From Lancefieldella parvula (GTDB lineage Bacteria > Actinomycetota > Coriobacteriia > Coriobacteriales > Atopobiaceae), in NCBI GenBank assembly GCA_023300185.1, contig CP097092.1:1-64000 (forward strand): a DNA stretch of 64,000 bases, read 5' to 3'. Numbering within the stretch: position 1 is the first letter of the stretch; each line of letters begins with the position of its first letter. A program made the position numbers and the translations under genes. Shown piece by piece: positions 26,805 through 35,923 of this stretch. The notes under the pieces are model-generated. The model was not told the origin of the DNA. It worked only from the letters and a program-made list of their open reading frames with translations, and ran no database searches.

Positions 26805-27329
26805 ATGAAAGTTATTCTCTTGGGCGAGCTTCGCGGTAAGGGCGGCGAAGGCGACATCGTAGAGGTCGCACAGGGTTATGCGGAGAACTTCCTGTTCCCC
26901 AACAAGATTGCCCAGCCTGCTACACCGGGTAACATCAAGCAGCTTGAGGAGCGTCGTCACAATATCGCTAAGCGCGAAGAGCAGCGTATTGCTGACGCAA
27001 ATGCTACCAAGGCAGCTCTTGATGGCAAGCTCGTAACTGTTGACGCTCGCATTGGCGAGGAGGGCCAGCTCTTTGGCTCCGTCACCACCGCTCAGATTGC
27101 TGACGCAATCGAGGCACAGCTCAACGTCACCGTTGATCGTAAGCGCATTGCTCGTAGCGCTGCTATCAAGACCGCTGGTCGCCACAATGTCACCATTGAG
27201 CTTTACCGTGACATCACCGCTACCGTCGTTGTTCTTGTTGGCGAGGACGATGCTGCTCCTGCAGAGGAGGAGACCGAGGAGGTTGCCGCTGAGGCAACCG
27301 TCGAGGTTGAGGTTGAGTCCGCAGAGTAG
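26805..27329 (+). CDS. rplI: Large ribosomal subunit protein bL9 with acidic tail
   Basis: The 174-residue product has the L9 N-domain (MKVILLGELRGKG to NFLFPNKIA), the long connecting helix, and the C-domain. Residues about 149-174 form an additional Glu/Ala/Val tail, making it longer than the usual ~149. ATG 26805 follows AAAGGAG. L9 binds 23S rRNA and affects reading-frame maintenance. Confidence 0.96.
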   Translation: MKVILLGELRGKGGEGDIVEVAQGYAENFLFPNKIAQPATPGNIKQLEERRHNIAKREEQRIADANATKAALDGKLVTVDARIGEEGQLFGSVTTAQIADAIEAQLNVTVDRKRIARSAAIKTAGRHNVTIELYRDITATVVVLVGEDDAAPAEEETEEVAAEATVEVEVESAE

Positions 27330-27348
27330 TTTTATGCATGCATAAAAC
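27329..27348. repeat. Perfect 20-bp palindrome after rplI
   Basis: GTTTTATGCATGCATAAAAC overlaps the last bases of rplI. It could form a short hairpin or be a protein-binding site. The real terminator appears to be the next hairpin at 27461. Confidence 0.7.
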
Positions 27349-27460
27349 ACTGTTCTCCTGCATTTTTTGGTGGTTTATACAATTTCTGCAGTTTTCTACA
27401 GATTTGTAAGCTTTTAGAAAAAGCGCAGGCCATCTGAAAAGAATGGAATGTTTGTTCGAA

Positions 27461-27498
27461 CCACCCCTTTGTGAAACATAACAAAGGGGTGGTCTTTT
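27461..27498 (+). terminator. Terminator between rplI and dnaB
   Basis: CCACCCCTTTGT (27461-27472) pairs with ACAAAGGGGTGG (27481-27492), followed by TCTTTTT. It ends the rpsF-rplI transcript, so dnaB has its own promoter. Confidence 0.9.
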
Positions 27499-27830
27499 TA
27501 TGTGTAGACAGAACGGTATATTTTCTTATACTCTACCTGCGGTTATTCAAAATGTTATGTAAAACATATTCACTTAACCTGCGGAATTGTAATTTGATTT
27601 GTATAACTGCAGATAAGCAATTGTGTAGAAAATACCACGTGTCGAAAAAAGTCTAAAAAATGTTGAAAACGTTGAAAACTCAAGGAAATCCCGCTCAGGG
27701 TATGCGAGTTTTGGAAAATCGTGTTGAAGACTTAACTTTTCGAATTTTGCAAGCCAAAATGACTCTTTATTTTTTTGAAAAGTACACTACTATTCAGATT
27801 CATTCCCAAAAAATATGATTGGAAAAGACG
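27499..27830 (+). promoter_or_regulatory. AT-rich spacer before dnaB with short direct repeats
   Basis: This 330-bp spacer has no convincing gene. ACCTGCGG occurs at 27535-27542 and 27577-27584 (42 bp apart, about four helical turns), ATGTTATGTAAAACAT forms an imperfect inverted repeat near 27552, and GTTGAAAAC is directly repeated at 27662-27679. The dnaB promoter must be here, but I see no clear -35/-10 pair. Confidence 0.4.
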
Positions 27831-29270
27831 ATGGCACAAGACTCGTTTGAGATGAATCCTACGCAATTGACGGCCCTAGAGAACGCCTCTATGCCACAAG
27901 ATTCTGATGCCGAGTTTTCCATTCTTTCTGCAATGATTCTCTCGGAAGAAATTAGAGGAGAATGCCTTATTAGGCTTTCTTCCGAGGATTTCTATATTCC
28001 ATCCAATCAAATTATTTTTGAGGCAATTAAGTCTCTGTTTGACAATAACAAGCCAGTAGACGTCATTTCGCTTGCAGACCACCTTAAGAGTAACGGCAAG
28101 TTTGAGCGCGCTGGAGGAGCTGTCCGTTTAGCAGAGCTTGGAAACAACCCACTTGCTATGGTTGGTTGGGAAAACCACGCTGTTATGCTGCACCGTGATA
28201 CTACGCTCAGAAAGATGATTAGTGCTTCTGCAAAGATTTCTGCGCTTGCCTACAACGCTCCAGAAGATACAAAAGAAGTAGTTGACCAGGCAGAAAAGCT
28301 CATTTTTGATGTAACCAACAGAGATGTTCAGCAGTCTGAGCAGGGCATTGAAGACATCATGACTGATCTCTTTGAAGAGCTTCAGCAAAATGCTGGCAAA
28401 GATGCTTCAGAGTTGGGTGTCCAAACCGGATTTGCAACCCTAGATAACCTCTTCCAAGGTCTTCGTCCTGGTCAGATGGTTGTTATCGGCGCTCGTCCTG
28501 GTGTTGGTAAGACTTCTTTTGCTCTCAGCATGGCTTATAACGCTGCAGTTTCCGGTGCAACTGTTGCGCTCTTCTCGCTTGAGATGAGCAAGATTGAGAT
28601 TGCGCAGAGGCTGTTGGCTTCTGAATCAAAGGTTGATTTGCAGACCATCCGTTCTTCCAACATCAGAAATGAGCAGTGGCCCACCCTTCTGGAGGCAGCA
28701 GAGCGCATTTCTCGCCTTAAAATCATCGTTGACGATACTCCGGGCACAACAGTCACAGAAATCCGCGCAAAAGCCCGCAGAATGCTTAATAAGGCCGAGA
28801 AGGGCGTCATTATCATCGACTACCTTCAGCTGCTTTCTCCACCAGCCGAGAAGGGCCGTGCGGACAGTCGTGCAACTGAGGTTTCCGAGATGTCTCGTGG
28901 CATTAAGATTATGGCTAAAGACCTCAAGGCACCTGTTATTGCACTCTCTCAGCTCAATCGTACGCTTGAGAACAGAAACGGCAAGCGTCCACAGCTTTCT
29001 GACCTGCGTGAGTCCGGCGCAATCGAGCAGGATGCAGATATTGTTTTGCTGCTTGACCGCTCACTGAGCGATGAAGAAGCCGCACGCGATGACCGTCCTG
29101 ATAAAGACGTTACCAACATCATTGTTGCAAAGAACCGTGCAGGTGCTCTGAGGGATGTTCCTGTTATGTTTATGCCAACATCTACCAAGTTTGTTGAGAT
29201 CTACCAGGGAAATAATTACTCAGAAAGTGAAGCCGCACAGTACGCTGCGATGGCAAACCCCGCGCATTAA
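27831..29270 (+). CDS. dnaB: Replicative DNA helicase DnaB
   Basis: DnaB is the hexameric helicase that unwinds the fork. The 479-residue product has the N-terminal helical domain (AEFSILSAMILSEE), the linker, and the RecA-like domain with Walker A GARPGVGKTSFALSMA near residue 220, IIIDYLQLL (Walker B), and SDLRESGAIEQDADIVLLL. ATG 27831 follows GGAAAAG; an in-frame TTG at 27819 is less likely. No intein is present. The neighbouring DciA-like gene near dnaA may supply its loader. Confidence 0.97.
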   Translation: MAQDSFEMNPTQLTALENASMPQDSDAEFSILSAMILSEEIRGECLIRLSSEDFYIPSNQIIFEAIKSLFDNNKPVDVISLADHLKSNGKFERAGGAVRLAELGNNPLAMVGWENHAVMLHRDTTLRKMISASAKISALAYNAPEDTKEVVDQAEKLIFDVTNRDVQQSEQGIEDIMTDLFEELQQNAGKDASELGVQTGFATLDNLFQGLRPGQMVVIGARPGVGKTSFALSMAYNAAVSGATVALFSLEMSKIEIAQRLLASESKVDLQTIRSSNIRNEQWPTLLEAAERISRLKIIVDDTPGTTVTEIRAKARRMLNKAEKGVIIIDYLQLLSPPAEKGRADSRATEVSEMSRGIKIMAKDLKAPVIALSQLNRTLENRNGKRPQLSDLRESGAIEQDADIVLLLDRSLSDEEAARDDRPDKDVTNIIVAKNRAGALRDVPVMFMPTSTKFVEIYQGNNYSESEAAQYAAMANPAH

Positions 29271-29339
29271 TCGTTTCTTATGTGTGACAAAACCTCTGCG
29301 CTTCTGTGCTTTTGCGAGCGGTATTAGATATACTTATGA

Positions 29340-29361
29340 AGCAACCCCTAAAGAGGTTGCA
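29340..29361 (+). other. Small hairpin in the purA leader
   Basis: GCAACC (29341-29346) pairs with GGTTGC (29355-29360) about 50 bp before purA. Its role is unknown. Confidence 0.4.
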
Positions 29362-29411
29362 ACCGTCATGTAATGGTCGTGTTTGTAGATAGCTGCGATA
29401 GGGGAGAACTT

Positions 29412-30692
29412 ATGCCAGCTTCCGTACTTGTTGGTGCTCAGTGGGGAGACGAGGGTAAGGGTAAAGTTACCGACCTCATTTCCGGAGATTTTGACGTTGT
29501 TTGCCGTTACGCAGGTGGTGCAAATGCAGGCCACACGGTAATTGCTGGAGACACAAAGCTTGCACTTCACCAGGTTCCATCTGGCGTTATGTATGAGAAT
29601 ACCTATCCAGTTATTGGCAATGGCTGCATTGTTGATCCAGAGGTTCTTCTCGGCGAGATTGACATGCTGGAGAGCAAAGGTATTTCCTGTGATCTGCTTA
29701 AGATTTCCGGCAACGCTCACATTGTTATGCCTTATCACAAAGATCTTGATGGCGTGCATGAGAAAAAGCTGGGCAAGAATCTTATTGGTACCACCAAGCG
29801 CGGTGTCGGCCCAACTTATATGGACAAGATGAATCGCACTGGTCTTCGTATTCAGGATATGCTTGACGAGAAAATCTTCCGCAAGAAGCTTGAGGCTGCA
29901 CTTGAGTACACCAATCCAATCTTGAGCCTTGTGTATGGTCTTCCAACCTATACCGTTGACCAGATTTGTGAGACCTACCTGCCTTATGCAGATCGCATTC
30001 GTCCTTACATTGTTGAATCTTCTCTCTTCCTCAACGAAGAGCTTGAGGCTGGAAAGAACATCCTCTTTGAGGGCGCTCAGGCAACTATGCTTGATATTGA
30101 CCACGGTACCTATCCATTTGTTACCTCTTCTAACTGCACCGCTGGTGGCGCAGTTACTGGTTCTGGCGTTGGTCCAACCAACATCGACCGTGTCTTGGGC
30201 ATTGCAAAGGCTTACCTCACACGTGTTGGTTCTGGTCCATTCCCAACAGAGCTCTTTGACGAGACAGGCGATCTTCTCGGCGAAGTTGGCCATGAGTACG
30301 GTGTAACAACTGGTCGTAAACGCCGCTGTGGTTGGTATGACGCTGTAGTTGTTAACTATGCAGCTCGCATCAATGGCCTCACTGACCTGGCAATCACCAA
30401 GCTTGACGTTCTTGGTTGCCTGGATGAGATTAAGGTCTGCGTTGCTTATGAGTGCGACGGCAAGATTTACAAGACCGTTCCAGAGCACCAGAGCGTCTTC
30501 TATCACGCAAAGCCTGTGTACGAGACTCTTCCTGGTTGGAAGTGCGATATCTCCAACGTTCGCAACTTCTACCAGCTGCCTCGTGAGGCTAAGGACTACA
30601 TTGACTTCCTGGAGCAGCTTGCTGGTGTACGCGTTTCTATCATCACCGTTGGTCCAGATCGTGAGCAGACAATCGACCGCTACTGGAGGTAA
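29412..30692 (+). CDS. purA: Adenylosuccinate synthase
   Basis: PurA joins IMP and aspartate with GTP, the first step from IMP to AMP. The 426-residue product has the GTP-loop VLVGAQWGDEGKGKV at the N-terminus, the catalytic Asp/His pair in QWGDEGKG and AGHTV, VGPTYMDK, and the C-terminal SVGPDR-type segment (here ITVGPDREQTI). ATG 29412 follows GGGGAG; the upstream in-frame start at 29373 is less likely. The fused degV-purD gene starts 3 bp after its stop. Confidence 0.97.
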   Translation: MPASVLVGAQWGDEGKGKVTDLISGDFDVVCRYAGGANAGHTVIAGDTKLALHQVPSGVMYENTYPVIGNGCIVDPEVLLGEIDMLESKGISCDLLKISGNAHIVMPYHKDLDGVHEKKLGKNLIGTTKRGVGPTYMDKMNRTGLRIQDMLDEKIFRKKLEAALEYTNPILSLVYGLPTYTVDQICETYLPYADRIRPYIVESSLFLNEELEAGKNILFEGAQATMLDIDHGTYPFVTSSNCTAGGAVTGSGVGPTNIDRVLGIAKAYLTRVGSGPFPTELFDETGDLLGEVGHEYGVTTGRKRRCGWYDAVVVNYAARINGLTDLAITKLDVLGCLDEIKVCVAYECDGKIYKTVPEHQSVFYHAKPVYETLPGWKCDISNVRNFYQLPREAKDYIDFLEQLAGVRVSIITVGPDREQTIDRYWR

Positions 30693-30695
30693 CCC

Positions 30696-32810
30696 GTGGC
30701 GTCTTCGGACTGCTCAACTTTTGCAATAGTTTGCGATAACCCCTGTGGGCTTGAAGCTTCCCAGCTTGAAGCCCTGGGGGTTTCTGTAATACCTGGAGCT
30801 CTGAGCTCAGATGCTGACCAGGTAGGCGAGTTCTATCGAGGCATTTTTGAGTCAGGAGCTCAAAAGATCCTCTCGCTCCATGTGTGGGCAGATTTCTCTG
30901 ATTCGCTTCTTACGGCACAAAAGGCATGTCAGAATAATCCTGATATCTCAAGCTCAATTTGCCTGGTAGATAGCGGAAATATGCCTACCGCCATGGGAAT
31001 CATGCTTGAGCGCTTAAGCGTGGCAAGAGCATCCGGGGCTTCTTTTGAGGCAACCTGTGCATATGCACACGAACTTGCCGAGGTAGTTGCCACAATGTAT
31101 ATCGCAATGAATAAGGTCGCGCTGCATAAAAGCAAGGACAAACGCCCCAGGCTTTCGTTGCGACTTCGACTTGAGCGTTTGCATAGGCGCATCTCAAACG
31201 ATATGTATCTGTATCGTTTGGTTGGCGGAAAATGTACAGAGGTTGCTCGTTCCTCAGATTTTACCGATCTAGCAGCAAGAATTTCTCGCCTTATGAGCGC
31301 GTGTTTTGTAAAGCGTGGCGAGCTCAAATATGTAGTGATTTCAAGTGGCGAGAAACGCATACAAAAGCATCTCAAAAAGCCACTTAAAACTAATGAATAT
31401 GATGCAGAATGTATTGCAGAAAGACTTGTTTCTCCCGAGTTTAAGAAGAGCCTGGGAGAAGGCTCTGTTGGCGTTGCTTGTATCCCAAAGGCGTTGTATC
31501 AGAAGGCTGGAGTACTTATGAATGACACCGTTGATATTTTGTTGCTTGGCGCAGGCGGTCGCGAGCATGCGCTCCTGACAAAGCTGCAGGAGTCTCCGCG
31601 CGCAGGAAAAATTTACGTTGCTCCAGGCAATGGTGGCATGGCTGCTCAGGCAGAGGTTGCTCCCATTGATCAAAACAATCCTGATGAGGTTGTCGCGTTT
31701 GCCAAGGAAAAAGGCATTGGCCTGGTAGTCATTGGCCCTGAAGCACCTCTTGTTGTGGGTGTTGCAGACGCTGTTCGCCAGGCTGGTATTGCATGCTTTG
31801 GCCCTAATCAGAATGCAGCGCAGATGGAGGGCTCAAAGGCGTTTGCCAAGGGCGTTATGGAGCGAGCAAACGTTCCAACTGCTGCATGGAAGTCTTTCAC
31901 CGACCAGGCGTCTTGTGAGGCGTATGTTCACCACATCGGCGCTCCTGTAGTTGTTAAGGCAGACGGCCTTGCCGCAGGTAAGGGCGTTATTGTTGCAACT
32001 GAGCTTGAACAGGCTCTTGAAGGTGTTCGCGAGTGCTTCTCCGGCCATTTTGGCGATGCAGGAGCAACCGTTGTTGTCGAGGAGTTCCTTGAGGGCCCAG
32101 AGTGCTCGCTGCTTGCGTTGACTGACGGAACGTACGTTGTTCCGCTGGCAACAGCCCAGGATCATAAGCGCGCTTACGACGACGATAAGGGACCTAACAC
32201 TGGTGGAATGGGCGTCTATTCTCCTGTTCCTTTTGTGACCAATGAAGAACTTTCCCAGATGATTGCCATTGAGCAGCGCGTTGTTGACCAGCTCAAAAAA
32301 GAGGGCATCAACTATTCCGGCTGCCTTTACGGCGGATTTATGCTGACCAAAGACGGTCCTAAGGTTCTTGAGTTCAACGCTCGCTTTGGCGATCCAGAAA
32401 CTCAGGTTGTTCTGCCTCGTCTCCAGGGTGATTTGGTTTCAATTTTGATGGCTTGCGATAACGGTACCCTCCGTCATCAGCAGGTTTCCTGGTCCGATAC
32501 AGTGGCTGTTTCTGTTGTTCTGGCAAGTGCCGGATATCCTGGTTCTTACGAGAAGGGCAAGGAGATTACCGGTATCGAGGCTGCTCAGCAGCTCGAAGGC
32601 GTTTCTGTTTATCACGCAGGAACTGCTCAGACTGAGGACGGAAAGATTGTCACAGCAGGCGGCCGCGTGCTCAACGTCACTGCGCTTGCACCAACCTTTG
32701 AGGAAGCTCGCGCTCGTGCATATGAGGCTTGCGACCTTATCAACTTTGAAGGCAAGCAGCTCAGGCACGATATTGGACTTAAGGCTCTTCAAGGTCGTCC
32801 AGAAAAATAG
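30696..32810 (+). CDS. purD: Fusion: DegV-like lipid-binding domain plus phosphoribosylamine-glycine ligase (PurD)
   Basis: One uninterrupted 704-residue frame. Residues 1-~270 look like a divergent DegV/fatty-acid-binding protein (FAIVCDNPCGLEASQLEALG, ICLVDSGNMPTAMGIML, a C-terminal GSVGVACIPKA). Residues 275-704 are a complete PurD, which ligates glycine to phosphoribosylamine: start MNDTVDILLLGAGGREHALL, ATP-grasp core VVKADGLAAGKGV, LEFNARFGDPETQ. GTG 30696 has GGAGG upstream. ATG 31518, at the domain junction, has GGAG 5-6 bp before it, so PurD could also be made alone by internal initiation. No stop separates the two parts. Either a true fusion or a leaky dicistronic frame. Confidence 0.88.
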   Translation: MASSDCSTFAIVCDNPCGLEASQLEALGVSVIPGALSSDADQVGEFYRGIFESGAQKILSLHVWADFSDSLLTAQKACQNNPDISSSICLVDSGNMPTAMGIMLERLSVARASGASFEATCAYAHELAEVVATMYIAMNKVALHKSKDKRPRLSLRLRLERLHRRISNDMYLYRLVGGKCTEVARSSDFTDLAARISRLMSACFVKRGELKYVVISSGEKRIQKHLKKPLKTNEYDAECIAERLVSPEFKKSLGEGSVGVACIPKALYQKAGVLMNDTVDILLLGAGGREHALLTKLQESPRAGKIYVAPGNGGMAAQAEVAPIDQNNPDEVVAFAKEKGIGLVVIGPEAPLVVGVADAVRQAGIACFGPNQNAAQMEGSKAFAKGVMERANVPTAAWKSFTDQASCEAYVHHIGAPVVVKADGLAAGKGVIVATELEQALEGVRECFSGHFGDAGATVVVEEFLEGPECSLLALTDGTYVVPLATAQDHKRAYDDDKGPNTGGMGVYSPVPFVTNEELSQMIAIEQRVVDQLKKEGINYSGCLYGGFMLTKDGPKVLEFNARFGDPETQVVLPRLQGDLVSILMACDNGTLRHQQVSWSDTVAVSVVLASAGYPGSYEKGKEITGIEAAQQLEGVSVYHAGTAQTEDGKIVTAGGRVLNVTALAPTFEEARARAYEACDLINFEGKQLRHDIGLKALQGRPEK

Positions 32811-32824
32811 TTAGGTTAGCGCTT

Positions 32825-33670
32825 ATGGCAAATCAAAATGACGAGAAAACCAACGTACAGGATGGTGCTTGGACCAGCAATCAAGGCAGCTCTCAGTTCA
32901 GTGATGTGTTTGATGATATGCAGTCTGCTGAGCCAGAGATTCTTGATGCTGACATGCAGGTAACTCCAGAGGTATTTGATTCTGCTCGCAATGATTTGCA
33001 CTCGGCAGTTGATTCGCTTACCTATGACGGTGAGCGTGTTGCTGTGGGCGATGCTGCCTACCATCATTCTGGGGAGCCACAAAAGCGCAGCTTTGTTGCA
33101 GGTACAGAGGATGCGCGTGACGCTTCTCTAGAAGAGAAGCCACTCTCTGAGGACACCGTTTGGGTTGGCCGCATTTTTGACGTGAATCGTCTTCGTGTTT
33201 CTCTTCCTGATGGACGTACTGCTCTTCGCGATGTTGTGCGTCATCCAGGAGCTGTGGCTATTGTTGCACTGACTGATGAGGGCAGAATTTGTCTGGTTCG
33301 CCAGTATCGAACTGCGCTTGGTCGTGTGACCGTTGAACTACCTGCAGGAAAGCTTGATCCAGGCGAGGATCCTTTGGATTGCGCTCACCGTGAGCTGCTG
33401 GAAGAGACCGGAATGAAGGCGGGAAAGATGGCTTTTCTCACCACTACCGCCACTTCGGATGGTTTTACTGACGAGCTTATTCACCTCTATATGGCAACTG
33501 AGCTGACCTTTGAGGGATCAGACCCAGATGCCGACGAATTTATTAACGTGGATCTTGTTCCACTATCTGAGCTGGTAGACGCTGTTCTCGATGGCAAAAT
33601 CGAGGACGCAAAGACCATCATTGGAGCTCTTATCTGCGATTCAATTTCACACCGATTGCCTATGGAGTAA
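32825..33670 (+). CDS. Nudix hydrolase, ADP-ribose pyrophosphatase-like
   Basis: The 281-residue product has the Nudix domain in its second half (about 105-281). The Nudix box is GKLDPGEDPLDCAHRELLEETG read with its GX5EX7REUXEEXGU spacing, preceded by VCLVRQYR-type (here RICLVRQYRTAL) and ELPAG, which point to the ADP-ribose pyrophosphatase group. The first ~100 residues are acidic, polar and unassigned, making it longer than usual. ATG 32825 is 14 bp after purD; the purine cluster probably runs through it. Confidence 0.9.
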   Translation: MANQNDEKTNVQDGAWTSNQGSSQFSDVFDDMQSAEPEILDADMQVTPEVFDSARNDLHSAVDSLTYDGERVAVGDAAYHHSGEPQKRSFVAGTEDARDASLEEKPLSEDTVWVGRIFDVNRLRVSLPDGRTALRDVVRHPGAVAIVALTDEGRICLVRQYRTALGRVTVELPAGKLDPGEDPLDCAHRELLEETGMKAGKMAFLTTTATSDGFTDELIHLYMATELTFEGSDPDADEFINVDLVPLSELVDAVLDGKIEDAKTIIGALICDSISHRLPME

Positions 33671-33676
33671 TTACGC

Positions 33677-35548
33677 ATGTCTGATCGTTCTTCTCGCCCT
33701 GTACCTGGTAGTTCTTTGACTTCAGCCTTTAGCAGAAACGGCTTTAGAAACTCTGGTAACAACGCTTCTGGCAAAAACGCTTCTGGCAAACACCGCAAAT
33801 CGCTGTTTGCCAGTTTTCTTTCTTATTACGCTCCGCAAAAGCATCTGTTTATTCTGGACACTATCTGCGCCATCATTTTGGCTTGTATCGAGCTCGCGTT
33901 TCCCCAGATTTTGCGCTCGCTCACCAAGGGACTGTTTGTGCAGGGTAAAGATGCCATTCTCGGCAGCTTAGTATTCATTGCCGTTGGGCTTGTGGTCATG
34001 TACTTTGTCCACTTTCTGTGTCGCTACTTTGTCATTAGCTGGGGACACATTATGGGCGCGCGTATGGAAAGTAAGATGCGAGAAGACCTGTTTGACGCCT
34101 ACGAGCGCATGAGCTTCTCGTATTATGACCGCCATAAGACGGGCGATCTGATGAGTCGTCTGGTATCCGACTTGTTTGACATTTCAGAGACGGCGCATCA
34201 TGGTCCTGAGTACCTGATTATTGGCTTGCTTGAGATTGCCGGCTCTTTTGTCATTCTGGCTTTTATTAACGTGCCTCTTACGCTGGTGCTTGCTGGAATT
34301 GCTGCAGTGCTGGTAGTGTTCAATTTCTTTGCTAACATGCACATGCGCGGCATTTTTAAAGAGAACCGCATGCGAATTTCCGACGTAAATACTCAGCTAG
34401 AAGACTCACTTTCTGGTATTCGCGTGGTTAAGGGTTTTGCGGCGGAAGATCACGAGCGTAAGAAATTTAGAGCAAGTAACTCGGCATACTTAGACTCCAA
34501 GGCCAATATGTACCAGGCTATGGGCAGGTACCAAGCTGCAATTTCAGGCATGATGGGTGTTTTGAACACTGTTGTGTTGGTTTTGGGCGGCTGGATGATT
34601 GCTCAGGGTCAGATGCAAGCCATTGACCTGGCTACGTATGCACTCTATATCTCGCTGTTTACCACGCCAATCATGAACATTCTGAACTTTACCGAGACAT
34701 TCCAGAAGGGCCTTGCTGGTTTTAAGCGATTCACAGAGATTCTTGAAACGCAGCCGGACATTCAAGACGCACCTGGTGCTCATGATATTCATATTACCGC
34801 CGGCGATATCATCTACCAGGATGTTCATTTTGCTTACAACAATGCTGAAGAGGTTATTGACGGCTTGAACCTTCATATTGAGAGTGGAAAAACTGTTGCA
34901 CTGGTTGGACCTTCTGGTGGAGGTAAATCAACTACCTGCGCTTTATTGCCACGATTCTACGATGTGACAAGTGGCAGCATCACCATTGATGGGCAGGATA
35001 TTCGCTCCGTTACGCAGCATAGTTTGCGCTCGGCAATTGGTATGGTCCAGCAGGACGTTTATCTCTTTGACGGTACTATCGCGGAGAACATTGCATACGG
35101 CTGCCCTGAAGCTTCTGCAGAAGACATTGCGCTGGCAGCAAAGCGTGCAAACATCGCCGAGTTCATTGAATCGCTGCCAGATGGATATGACACGCAGGTA
35201 GGACAGCGTGGAACCAGACTTTCTGGTGGACAGAAGCAGCGCATTTCTATTGCGCGTGTGTTCCTGAAGAATCCGCCGCTGCTCATTTTGGATGAAGCTA
35301 CTTCTGCTTTGGATAACGAGTCCGAGCGCGCGGTCCAGGAGTCCCTTTCCGAGCTGGCAAAGAACAGAACTACGCTGGTCATCGCCCATCGACTCTCGAC
35401 TATTATGGGTGCTGATGAAATTATTACCATCAATCACGGTCGTGCAGTTGAGCGCGGAACTCACGATGAGCTGCTAGAAAAAGGCGGAATCTACGCTCAT
35501 TACTATCAAATGCAGTTTGGTGGTGCGCCAAACATCGCAAGGCGGTAA
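33677..35548 (+). CDS. ABC transporter, fused permease and ATPase (exporter type)
   Basis: The 623-residue product is a half-size type I exporter. A polar Ser/Asn-rich N-terminus (1-40) leads into six membrane segments (about 50-350), then the ATPase with Walker A GPSGGGKST near residue 415, signature LSGGQKQR, Walker B LLILDEATSALD, and the H-loop in VIAHRLST. It likely works as a homodimer, since no partner half-transporter is adjacent. Its substrate (lipid, drug or peptide) cannot be told. ATG 33677 lies 6 bp after the Nudix gene. Confidence 0.93.
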   Translation: MSDRSSRPVPGSSLTSAFSRNGFRNSGNNASGKNASGKHRKSLFASFLSYYAPQKHLFILDTICAIILACIELAFPQILRSLTKGLFVQGKDAILGSLVFIAVGLVVMYFVHFLCRYFVISWGHIMGARMESKMREDLFDAYERMSFSYYDRHKTGDLMSRLVSDLFDISETAHHGPEYLIIGLLEIAGSFVILAFINVPLTLVLAGIAAVLVVFNFFANMHMRGIFKENRMRISDVNTQLEDSLSGIRVVKGFAAEDHERKKFRASNSAYLDSKANMYQAMGRYQAAISGMMGVLNTVVLVLGGWMIAQGQMQAIDLATYALYISLFTTPIMNILNFTETFQKGLAGFKRFTEILETQPDIQDAPGAHDIHITAGDIIYQDVHFAYNNAEEVIDGLNLHIESGKTVALVGPSGGGKSTTCALLPRFYDVTSGSITIDGQDIRSVTQHSLRSAIGMVQQDVYLFDGTIAENIAYGCPEASAEDIALAAKRANIAEFIESLPDGYDTQVGQRGTRLSGGQKQRISIARVFLKNPPLLILDEATSALDNESERAVQESLSELAKNRTTLVIAHRLSTIMGADEIITINHGRAVERGTHDELLEKGGIYAHYYQMQFGGAPNIARR

Positions 35549-35570
35549 AATAGAGCCTTAAGTGCTTTGC

Positions 35571-35660
35571 GGACAGCGGCTGCGACAGCAAGCGATCTTC
35601 TCGCGATGTGCTTAACTGCAGGTTTGCAGTTTGCAACTTGCGGGCTGCGACTTGCAGCTT
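35571..35660. repeat. Degenerate CTGCGA/TTGCAG micro-repeats after the ABC exporter
   Basis: The spacer contains GCGGCTGCGAC, TTTGCAGTTTGCAACTTGCGGGC, and CTGCGACTTGCAGC-like words in loose tandem (all short words overlap). Similar CTGCGA-rich spacers occur after purE and after the LDH-family gene. Function is unknown. Confidence 0.5.
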
Positions 35661-35746
35661 GTAAACCGACGGGTTGTACTTAAGATCAAAAGTCAACGCA
35701 TCGCACGCTTTAAAGTGTGTTTATGCAGGTTGAATGAGAGAGCTAC

Positions 35747-35923
35747 ATGGCTAAAGATGATGCAGAACGTTCACGCTTCGCGCGCCGCCAGAAGGGCGCG
35801 CTTGATGCTGACGCAGCTGAAGAGTTGTTTACCAAGGTAGACGAGACGGGTCATCCTAACGAGGAACGCGCAGCTCTAGAGCGCGCTCGCAAGCAGGGCG
35901 GAGCTGTCGGCAGTGGACGTTGA
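35747..35923 (+). CDS. Small basic/acidic protein, 58 residues, unknown
   Basis: The frame MAKDDAERSRFARRQKG... to ...GGAVGSGR runs from ATG 35747 to TGA 35921-35923, behind GAGAGAG. It is highly charged and predicted helical, with no membrane segment. Its stop overlaps the GTG start of the next gene by 11 bp, so the pair looks translationally coupled. I do not recognise the family. Overlap, ribosome binding site and codon use support a real gene. Confidence 0.65.
   Translation: MAKDDAERSRFARRQKGALDADAAEELFTKVDETGHPNEERAALERARKQGGAVGSGR

Noticed and set aside
27471..27656. 61-codon frame in the rplI-dnaB spacer
   Set aside because: It begins within a terminator loop, lacks a ribosome binding site and has AT-driven composition.
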